Below, piece after piece: positions 56,357 through 64,000 of a stretch of 64,000 nt of DNA. The position numbers and the translations under genes are program-made. The stretch's first letter is position 1. Each line of letters opens with the position of its first letter. The stretch comes from Isoetes taiwanensis (taxonomy: Eukaryota; Streptophyta; Lycopodiopsida; Isoetales; Isoetaceae): NCBI GenBank assembly GCA_021234155.1, contig JAJEKV010000003.1, forward strand, positions 18,582,386 through 18,646,385. The letters are read 5' to 3'. The notes under the pieces are model-generated. The model made no database searches. It saw nothing but the letters and a program-made list of their open reading frames with translations, and was not told where the DNA came from.

Positions 56357-58414
56357 TGGGTGGCGTGTACGTTGTAAGAAAATTTGTGCTTCATCTCTGT
56401 AGTACGAGGCCATGGTTCCTATCTGTCGATGTTTCATCATTGGCAATTAGGCATGACTCATAAGTCAGATTATGGGAGGTATGTTTACCTTTATGGGTCT
56501 TACATTACTCTTATGGGCCTTACAACATGGGTGTTTGTGTCTTTTTCACTCTTGCATTTCTTTGTCACTTTTTGTAACAGTGGTTTGCATGGTTTGGGAT
56601 ACATGCCGCCGGATATTTTGTGATATGACGCATATGTGGCTCTAGCATTGGTCGTGGAGTTTTTACGAATGGTTGCTATTGTTTCGAATTCATGGTTTTT
56701 AAGAGCTTTGATCGTTTACCTAATCCTTGATGTGATTCCTACATTTCACTGATCTATTTATTTGCTATATTATACACATATTATGGATATTATCTAAGTT
56801 GTACTGTTTGCCATTCTTGGTTGCTGTTGTTTGCATCATTCTCCCTTGGTTTCTACTCTCCCTTCAAGGTGGGGTTCTTAAATGGCAGTCAAGCCTTGTT
56901 ACTATTGTTTCATGATTCACCTTTGGCTCTAGTTGTCTTTTTTCGGTTTTATTAGCCTAACTTTTTGGGTTCCTGGCCTTGCAAACACTGATAAGCTTGC
57001 CATCTTTCCAATTCCCCTTTGTCTTGTACAAACATTTAAATCCTATACATTTCTCCAGATGGCTTCTTGATTCATGGGATCCTTTTTCATTAGCCGGTCA
57101 TGTTCGTTTGATGGTTCCATGTGCTCCCTTTGATGGATATGTGGCTTCAGTGTTTCTATATCATAGGATTCTTTGCCACTAGTCGATCGTATTTGATGGT
57201 TCCATATGGCCCCCTTTATAGCTCATGTAATCTCATGAGGTCTATAGGATTGGTTTCTCGTCGTTATTTTTATGCATGTGTGCACTATTGGATCTAATTT
57301 TGTAAGGGGTTGAGTTTCTGGTCTCATTCTAATCCCTTTAATTCTTATACTTTCTTTTGTTCCAATGTTCCATATTCTTTTTTGCCCTTTTGTTACCATG
57401 ATTCTTTTTTGCGGTTCGTTCACTTTTATAGCTTTCTTGACCACCACGTATTCTTTTGCCGACTTTGCCCGATTTGTTGGGCCATTATTTTTCCATCCTT
57501 ACCATTCATGTTGGATGGGTCCCTAGGTATGTCTTGCATCCTCTAGAACTTGCTTTTAGGTGTTCGTGTGTTCCTTTGCTATAGTTGCACTTTCTCACGA
57601 TTTTTTGGTTGTCTCCTTTATGCGTGTGCTTGCCCTTCTTGGATCTTTATATGTGGATGCCCATGTCCTTTTTTGTTCCTTATATGTCCATCATGTTTTC
57701 GATTATCTCATTCTGCTTCCTTCCATTTCTATTTTTTGAATTACTACGCTCCATATTTTTCGTTTTTGGAGCTCCACAACTATGGGTTCGTTATTACAAT
57801 GCTTGTTCTATATGTCATGCAATGTCCTTTCTTTCAAACCCATATTCATTCATTCCATTTCACTTATTGCTATGATTAAGTCGGGATAGACCGGGGCATG
57901 TTGTTCATTTATTTTTCATTTCATGTCTCTAATTACGTGGGAGTGCTGTGAATGTCCATATAATTAGTCTGGATTACTTGTTGGTTCTTTAATTTTATCC
58001 ATGTGATCCCCATGTGTCGGCCAATGCATGCTCTTTTCTCATATGTTTCCAATTGTTTCTCCTGGTTACTTTTTGAGGGCCTAGGCACGCTTTTTTGTCA
58101 TATAGTCTCAGTTTTTCTCGCCTTTGAGGGCTTATTATTTATTCGCATTGTATGACATTAGTGATAAACGTCTTAGTTCTTCTATTTTCTCCTTGCATGT
58201 TCGTCATATTTCTCGTCTTTCATTCTATTTCCTTTCCTTCCTATTTCTATTTTACATTTTTGTATTGCTCGACGTTTTTGGTCTATGTTATGGTTATCTT
58301 GTCCCATATGTGTTTGGCCTCTTTTCGTGTTGACTTTCGTTTTTACTTCTTCATGCTTGATCAATTCTTGTTACATCACCTTTGTTGAGGTCCTTCTTCC
58401 TTCGATGCTCTTTA

Positions 58415-60357
58415 TATATTCATTGCTCAACGATTCTATGCAATTCTATCTTCGCATTCTGTTTGGATATTGCATCCTTTGCACCTTAGATCGTCAGTCT
58501 TGGTAACACACATTTGGTTGGTGTTTTTTCCTCATAGTTCGGTTCGTAAGTCCGCTTTACATATGTGTGTTTGGCATGGGAAAGTTATGTTTCTCGATTT
58601 AATCACCCTTTTCTTGACATATAGTTTTTCCATAGTTGGATGTCTAGTTGTTTACTTTGCTCTTTCATAAAATTTCTGTCGGTCCATTCTTTACGACCAG
58701 TTTTATATGCCACATTTCTCCTGGTCGATTCTTTTCAGTGTTCATGCTAGGGTGTCTCTTTTCTATCTTGTAGAGGTGGTATTCTTTTGCCCATTTCATT
58801 ATGGTTGGGTTTTTTCATCTTGTTCATTCAATTTAACACTATGGCGTGGTTAAAGTTTGAATTTGTTTTTTCTAGTGGCTTGCTTGCATTACTATTTTTA
58901 GAGGCATTTGACCTATCTCTTTTCTTTTGGTCCTCACCTCATGCTTTTTCTTAGTTCTTTTCGCCCTGTATCTCATATTTCCCCCCGTACTCCTTTTTTC
59001 TCTTTATCCTTCATTAACCTCTTGCATTGCCTTAGGCTCGTTTCTCGATTTTTCCTTTTGCCCCTGTTCCTTATTTGTCATTTTTGTGTTTTTAACCTCT
59101 TGAACCGTCTTATTTTTCTTTTTTCTTGTCTTGTCTCCTTCGTTTCTCATCTTGGTTTGCCTTGGTTCTCTTTGCTCTGTTGGTGTCCATTTATCATGCT
59201 TTGCTCCTTGATCTATTTTTTCCTTGTTTCTCCATTGGCCTTGCTTAGCCCTTTCTTCCTTGTTTGTCCCATCTGTTGATCGATTCTGGTCATCTTGTTT
59301 TACCAATTTGTCTCATTTGCTCCATCCTTTGGCTTATCTTTGTGGTACGTGACTTTTATTCTCATAGTGGTCTCTTGTCCATGGGTCTTGTTCTCTCCAT
59401 TTGTCAGTTCTCTCTGTTTACTAGCTTCATTCTTTTCTGCTTTGTGCTCCATCCATTTCTTACCTGACCGCTTTGGTTTGTCAGTTTTTTTTTATCGTCA
59501 TTTCTTGCTCATTCTTGCCGCATTCTTTCTCTCGCTCTTTGCATATGAGCATTTTGCACTAAAAATTTCATTTTTTTTGATAATAGCATCCATTGGGCAT
59601 ATCACATCTTCAGTTTGATGCCTCATTCATTGCTTAGCAATTTTATGCAATCTATCTTTGCATTCTCTGTTGCATCCTTTGCACCTTAGAGCTTCAGTCT
59701 TGGAAACACACATTTGTTTGGTTTGTTTTGCTCATCGTTTGGTTGGTAAGTTCGCTCTTTACATGTGTGCATTTTGGCATAAGGTATTTTCATAGTTGGA
59801 TGTCTAGTTGATTACTTTTCTCTTTCATAAAATTTCTACCTTTCCATCCTTTATGTCCAGTTTCATCTGCCGCGTTTCTCTTGGTCTCTATTCTTGTTAG
59901 TGTTCGTGCTAGGGTGTCTCTTTTATATCTTGTAAAGGTGGTGTCTTATGCTGTTTCATTATGGGTGGGTTGTTTTTATGGTATGTTGGGGTTGAAGTTC
60001 GAATTTGCTCTTTCTAATGGCTTGCTTGCATTACTATTTCTAGAGGCATTTGCCGTGTCTCTTTTTTTGGTCATCTCACCTTATGATTTTTCCTTAGTTA
60101 TTTTTTTCCGGATTTCATATTTTTCCCTCGGAGTTCCTTCTTTGCTCTTTATCCTTCGTTAACCCCTTGCATGGCTTTATGCTCGTTTCTTTGTTGATCC
60201 GTTTTCTCCAGTTCCTTATTAATTGTCTTTTCGTCATTTGACCACTTGGATCGTCTTAGTTTTTTCTTTTTCTTGCATTGTCTTCTTCGTTTCTCATCGT
60301 AATTCGCCTGGTTCTCTTTGCTATGTTCACGTCCATATATCGTGCTTCGACTCCTTG
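58415..60357 (+). repeat. Diverged direct duplication (about 0.75-0.8 kb units)
   Basis: 58,415-59,215 and 59,622-60,357 share GCATCCTTTGCACCTTAGA, AACACACATTTG, CATAAAATTTCT, GGCTTGCTTGCATTACTATT and TCTTCGTTTCTCATC-like words in the same order. The second unit is interrupted by the LTR at 60,358. Confidence 0.75.
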
Positions 60358-60715
60358 TGTTGGGGTCGTCACCACTCACCACACCACTCACCACACCACT
60401 CACCACACTTGTCACCACTAACCACATTCACCACTATTGAGGTGGTATAGAAGATAGTATACCGTATATGGAGTGATGTATGCGCATGCACGCGTGCAGG
60501 ATATTTGCACGTATGCATTGTGGGCATTATGAGGAGTATTATCTGAGTAGAGAGAGAAGAACAGAGGGAGACGGTGTATTGAGAGAGTGTATTGTGCTTG
60601 ATCTAGCTATGGAGATGATGATTCTTTGTCTTGTGCATTGCCTTGTTCTGATAGATTGAGCTTGGATTGTTGGGTTTTTCATCCTTCTTGCAAGGTTAGA
60701 GTTCAGGCTCTAACA
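60358..60715 (+). repeat. 5' LTR of the third element (358 bp)
   Basis: Starts TGTTGGGG and ends CTCTAACA, immediately before the primer site. It contains a CACCACTCACCACAC tandem stretch at 60,370-60,432. The 3' partner is outside the window, so boundaries rest on TG...CA and the primer site. Confidence 0.75.
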
Positions 60716-60718
60716 ATT

Positions 60719-60730
60719 TGGCGACCACGG
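60719..60730 (+). other. Primer binding site of the third element
   Basis: TGGCGACCACGG begins four bases after the LTR. It would pair with a tRNA ending CCGTGGTCGCCA; tRNA-Arg is my best guess, not confirmed. Confidence 0.6.
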
Positions 60731-60905
60731 TGCTCGACAGACCATTGATCGGCAAGAATTTCCATTGGAAAAGGAGTTGTTACCATTGGTATTGGTGATC
60801 GTCGGTAAAGAACGGCACCATTGTGAAAGGAGCAATTTCTTGTGTGAAGGGGATTTTGCCGTAATTGATTTGTGGAGTAAAATTTGACAAGGGGAGCATA
60901 GTTTT

Positions 60906-62504
60906 ATGCCCAAGAGAAGTAAGAAGGAGATCCCACTAAGCTCTATCGTAACAAGAAGGGGACCGGTGAGTCAATCTTTGGGCTCAAAATTGCATCAAGA
61001 TTCAATTTCGTTTTCAGATTTGGGAGCAGATCTGGGGTCTAATTCTCAGATCCAGGAGGTTTTGATTCCATTTACTGATTTAGAAGGTAATCCAATTTCG
61101 TTTTTCAAATTGAAGGGAGATTCAATTTCGTTTTTTCAATTTCAAGAAACCCAAGAAGAGGCAGAGATGGCTGTAATACCACCTATGGTATGGGGTTTTC
61201 AGACAATGGGGATTCCAAAGTTTGATGATCTGGTGGATCGGGATCCTTTGAAGCATATTGTGAAGTTTGAGAGGTATTGCCAGCAATGTAAGTTACCGGC
61301 TGGTGATTATTTGCTTTGGTTTCATAGTTCTTTGCAAGATTCAGTGGAGGAATGGGCACAAACTCAGCCAGATACCATGACATATCAGGAATTAAAGGAA
61401 GCATTCATTGCTAATTATCAAGAAGTCCATGGTAAGGATAAGACGATGGAAAGGTGGACAAATTTCACACAAAAGGAAGATGAATCAATTAGAGAGTATA
61501 ATCAGAGGTACATTGCGGTTCTCAAAGCCGTGGTTCATTGGAAGATTGCAAGGAATGATGAAATGGATATCCAATGGTATGTGAAGGGGCTGAAACGAGC
61601 TATTGCTCATAAGGTGAAGGCTAAACAGCCTACAACATTACTAGAGGCACAAAAGTATGCTCTCAAGGCTGAAGATAAGCTAGGATACATTCATGAAGTT
61701 GCTGCTCCAGAGCATAAAACAGAGGATATTGCAGCCAAGATTTCTAAGCTTACAATTGGTGAGAAGCCAAGGGAGGTGCAGTTTATTACTTGTGAGTATT
61801 GTGGGTCTATTGGGCATTCTGATACTACATGTAGATTGCTGAAATTTTGCTCAAGATGCCAAATAAAGGGCCATAATGATCAAGAATGTAGGGAGAAGAG
61901 ATTCTTTGAGAGGGCCAATCCGGTATTTGCTGTTATGCAACAAGCACCATCTATTCCTATTCAACCAATGCAAGCAGCACCTATCATACCACAAGTTCCA
62001 ATGATGCCACAAGCACCAATTGCCCAACAAGTTCCAATGGGTTCCACACCAATGGTGCAGCCAAAACAGGGATGGTATCCAAGTAAGGCTCATTTGTATT
62101 GCAAGTTATGTGATAAATTCAAGCATGATGAGACTACTTGTTGGAAAATTCATGGGAAACCAGAATGGGCAACCAACAAGTATCCACCAAAGCAGCAAGT
62201 GTTTGAATCAGTACCTCTTCCTAATAATGATGTTCGCATTCAAGATGCAAAGTACATTGAAAATCCTCAAGTTAAGGCTCTTATTGAGGAGCTTAAGAAG
62301 CAAGAGAAGGCAAAATCAGTAGTAAATTGTGGATTTGTTGAGGTGGAGCATGACCCATTTCAGCAAGAAGAAGAGATTGGAGAAGTAAATGCCGTTACAA
62401 GATCACAAAAGGTGGGTCAAGAACCAAGAGTAGTGCCAATTGCAGAGAAGACTAAGACCTCCAAAGGCTTTGAAGGAACATGCTTTGAAGGTGTCAGCAC
62501 CTAA
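60906..62504 (+). CDS. Gag polyprotein of the third element
   Basis: A 532-codon frame. Residues about 95-235 form a Retrotrans_gag domain (FDDLVDRDPLKHIVKFERY, SVEEWAQTQPDTMTYQELKE, RYIAVLKAVVHWKI). Zinc knuckles CEYCGSIGHSDTTC (residue 296), CSRCQIKGHNDQEC (315) and CKLCDKFKHDETTC (399) follow, the last two separated by a Pro/Gln/Met-rich spacer. Three knuckles are unusual; one or two are common. The ATG follows a 190-base leader after the primer site. The protease continues in the +1 frame. Confidence 0.9.
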   Translation: MPKRSKKEIPLSSIVTRRGPVSQSLGSKLHQDSISFSDLGADLGSNSQIQEVLIPFTDLEGNPISFFKLKGDSISFFQFQETQEEAEMAVIPPMVWGFQTMGIPKFDDLVDRDPLKHIVKFERYCQQCKLPAGDYLLWFHSSLQDSVEEWAQTQPDTMTYQELKEAFIANYQEVHGKDKTMERWTNFTQKEDESIREYNQRYIAVLKAVVHWKIARNDEMDIQWYVKGLKRAIAHKVKAKQPTTLLEAQKYALKAEDKLGYIHEVAAPEHKTEDIAAKISKLTIGEKPREVQFITCEYCGSIGHSDTTCRLLKFCSRCQIKGHNDQECREKRFFERANPVFAVMQQAPSIPIQPMQAAPIIPQVPMMPQAPIAQQVPMGSTPMVQPKQGWYPSKAHLYCKLCDKFKHDETTCWKIHGKPEWATNKYPPKQQVFESVPLPNNDVRIQDAKYIENPQVKALIEELKKQEKAKSVVNCGFVEVEHDPFQQEEEIGEVNAVTRSQKVGQEPRVVPIAEKTKTSKGFEGTCFEGVST

Positions 62505-64000
62505 GAAGGTGCAATTCAATGTGCTGCCCACAGAACAGTTTCAGTCTATAGAAGAAAATCAGCCCATAGTGATGCCTCCTATGGTGGATAAGAACATTCA
62601 AAATGAAGATGATGTGATCAGCCAAGTTTTGGCCACTAAAGTTACACTTACTCTTGAGCAATTGATGCATTACTCTCCAAATTTGTTGCAAGAGTTAGGG
62701 GGAAGAACAAAATCAGAAATTTTAGTCCAACAAATCATATCAAATGATACCGACAAGAGGAGAATGGAGCCACCAGCCCGGCAATCCAAGGATCCTGGGC
62801 CATTTCTTTGTGATGTGAGTATTAATGGATATCTAATCAAAGAGGCCAACATAGATACCGGCAGTGGAGTGAATGTAATGCCTTACCATATCATGCTTCA
62901 AGTTGGATTGAAAATGATGGAACCGACAACTATGATGCTCAAAGCATTCAATCAAATGAAGGTGCAGCCTATGGGAGTCATAAGAAATGTCTTATGCAAG
63001 GTTTATGAGGTGGAAGCAATCTTGGATTTCATGGTTTTGAAATTTCCAGAGAGTGTGCATGCTGAAACTTATACTTTGTTGCTGAGCCGTACATGGTTAG
63101 ATGCCGTACAAGCTGAGACTTCATGGAGGAAGCGCGAAATGAACATCTTTCAAGGAGAACACAAGGTTACTATAGATCATCCTCTGAAATCAGCAAAAGG
63201 TACCTTTCTTTGCAATCCTTCTTTGAGCAGCCCGCAGTTAGAAATCAGCAAAGAGAATGCTATGGTGTCAGGGCAACAAGGTCTTAGTTGTTTTCATGTC
63301 TTGGAAGTGGGTGACAGGGAAGATAAGACTTTGTACAAGTGGTTAAAAGGTACCCAAATTTCAGAAATATGTCATTTACAGCAGCAAGTTGCAGATAAGT
63401 ATATCCAAAGACTTGAAAGTATTGGTGAAAGTGAGTTACAAGAGACTCTTGTAAACATGAAGGAGGATTCCATTCAAAGACCCATTGATGACACTTTATT
63501 TCAGCAAGGTATTGATCTAGATCAAGTAGAGATGCTGATTTTGACATCAAGCATGGATGGGGTAAACAGAAATCAGCCCACTATACAAGTACAAGAAGCT
63601 TGGTGGCATGCGCACATTCTGGAGGATGAGGTAAATCAGATCAGTCCATATTCATCAAAGTCATTACAGTCACCACATGCACCAAATTCATCACAATCAT
63701 CACATCCACCACATCCATTACAGTCACCACAGTCACCACATTCATCACTGTCACCACATTCACCACAGTCACCACAATCACCACATTCGTCACTGTCACC
63801 ACATTCAGCACAGTCACCACATTCACCACATTCATCACAGTCACCACACTCACCACATTCACCACATTCATCACAGTCACCACATTCAGTCAAAAACATC
63901 AATATTTCTCAAGGAAATCAAGAAGAATTGGTTACTATTGGAGGAGATCTTACTCAAGAGGAGGAACGCGATTTGATATCTTTATTAAGAGAATTCAGGG
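62440..64000 (+). CDS. Protease region of the third element (5' part of pol)
   Basis: The frame +1 relative to gag is open from about 62,440 to the window end. It has KALKEHALKVSAPKKVQF overlapping the gag end, LEQLMHYSPNLLQEL, the active site NIDTGSGVNVMP at 62,848-62,883 and LLSRTWLDAV near 63,085 as the second protease signal. A long acidic/polar region and the Ser-Pro-His repeat at 63,669-63,890 follow, then TIGGDLTQEEERDLISLLRE, which resembles the RT entry. No stop is visible. Confidence 0.85.
   Translation, partial: MQRRLRPPKALKEHALKVSAPKKVQFNVLPTEQFQSIEENQPIVMPPMVDKNIQNEDDVISQVLATKVTLTLEQLMHYSPNLLQELGGRTKSEILVQQIISNDTDKRRMEPPARQSKDPGPFLCDVSINGYLIKEANIDTGSGVNVMPYHIMLQVGLKMMEPTTMMLKAFNQMKVQPMGVIRNVLCKVYEVEAILDFMVLKFPESVHAETYTLLLSRTWLDAVQAETSWRKREMNIFQGEHKVTIDHPLKSAKGTFLCNPSLSSPQLEISKENAMVSGQQGLSCFHVLEVGDREDKTLYKWLKGTQISEICHLQQQVADKYIQRLESIGESELQETLVNMKEDSIQRPIDDTLFQQGIDLDQVEMLILTSSMDGVNRNQPTIQVQEAWWHAHILEDEVNQISPYSSKSLQSPHAPNSSQSSHPPHPLQSPQSPHSSLSPHSPQSPQSPHSSLSPHSAQSPHSPHSSQSPHSPHSPHSSQSPHSVKNINISQGNQEELVTIGGDLTQEEERDLISLLREFR
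63669..63890 (+). repeat. CACCACATTCATCACAGT-type minisatellite inside pol
   Basis: About a dozen 9-18 bp units built from TCACCACAGTCACCACATTC, read in frame as SPHSPHSSQSPHS. Similar CACCACTCACCACAC units occur in the LTR at 60,370-60,432. Confidence 0.85.

Larger units (their letters stand above)
54201..60357. other. T-rich gene-poor region with internal duplications
   Basis: As at 10,357-16,794, the plus strand is T-rich and long frames are Phe/Leu/Ser-rich without domains. It holds a perfect 10-bp-stem hairpin GGTTCTATTG/CAATAGAACC at 54,321-54,346, a 74-bp tandem duplication at 56,209 and a diverged larger duplication from 58,415. Confidence 0.5.
60358..64000 (+). mobile_element. 5' part of a third LTR retrotransposon
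   Basis: LTR, primer site, Gag and protease regions lie in order; the element continues past the window. Reading frames are almost intact, unlike those of the two nested elements. Lineage cannot be fixed without RT. Confidence 0.88.

Noticed and set aside
57550-59618. ORFs of about 110-120 codons resembling membrane proteins
   Set aside because: The same T-rich composition effect; hydrophobic because TTT/CTT codons dominate.
63636-63902. Cys-Gly-Asp repeat protein on the minus strand and His-repeat protein on the plus strand
   Set aside because: Antisense and out-of-frame shadows of the SPHS-coding minisatellite in pol.
1-64000. Plastid or mitochondrial insertions and rRNA genes
   Set aside because: No familiar organelle gene or rRNA stretch was recognised on either strand.

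Overview
The window is repeat-dominated nuclear DNA of a plant. The evidence is Ty3/gypsy chromoviruses primed by initiator tRNA-Met, a LINE, a probable tRNA-derived SINE, spliceosomal-type introns and plant-style TATA, G-box and telo-box promoters. I see no ordinary single-copy housekeeping gene. The species cannot be named from sequence; a large-genome non-flowering land plant is only an impression.

Layout. 1-10,356 is a noisy second copy of 24,785-35,371 (unknown ORF end, foldback, 60-bp tandem repeat, LINE 3' end, outer LTR, integrase tail, part of the inner LTR). It breaks off inside the inner LTR. 10,357-16,700 is T-rich and gene-poor. 16,795-17,115 is a possible transposase scrap. 18,570-22,674 holds an intron-containing gene that joins a ParB-like domain to a beta-class N4/N6 DNA methyltransferase, with two arrays of short palindromes, one upstream and one in an intron. 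22,950-25,990 holds two diverged copies of an unrecognised family facing away from each other, one with an intact 290-codon ORF. 26,000-32,690 is decayed repeat sequence ending in a LINE.

32,696-52,103 is a minus-strand gypsy element (TSD AATAG). Its integrase is split by a younger plus-strand chromovirus at 33,972-47,158 (TSD GTTTT, 1.6-kb LTRs). 52,109-60,357 is AT- or T-rich sequence without recognisable genes. 60,358 to the window end is the 5' part of a third LTR retrotransposon (LTR, PBS, Gag with three zinc knuckles, protease).

Most striking content. The inner chromovirus carries, between its PBS and gag, an ORF that starts with the histone H3 tail sequence [10 protein letters not shown] and ends with a near-canonical H3 histone-fold C-terminus. 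A second extra ORF follows, with its own TATA box. The same element ends its integrase with a chromodomain, so it would encode both an H3-like protein and a predicted H3-tail reader. The second highlight is the ParB-methyltransferase gene with its palindrome arrays.

Caution. Many reading frames are broken by 1-2 base indels, and copy 1 has lost about half of its CAG/CTG triplets relative to copy 2. This looks at least partly like consensus error in methylated, unpolished repeats, so pseudogene calls here are provisional. Frames were joined by eye only to recognise families.
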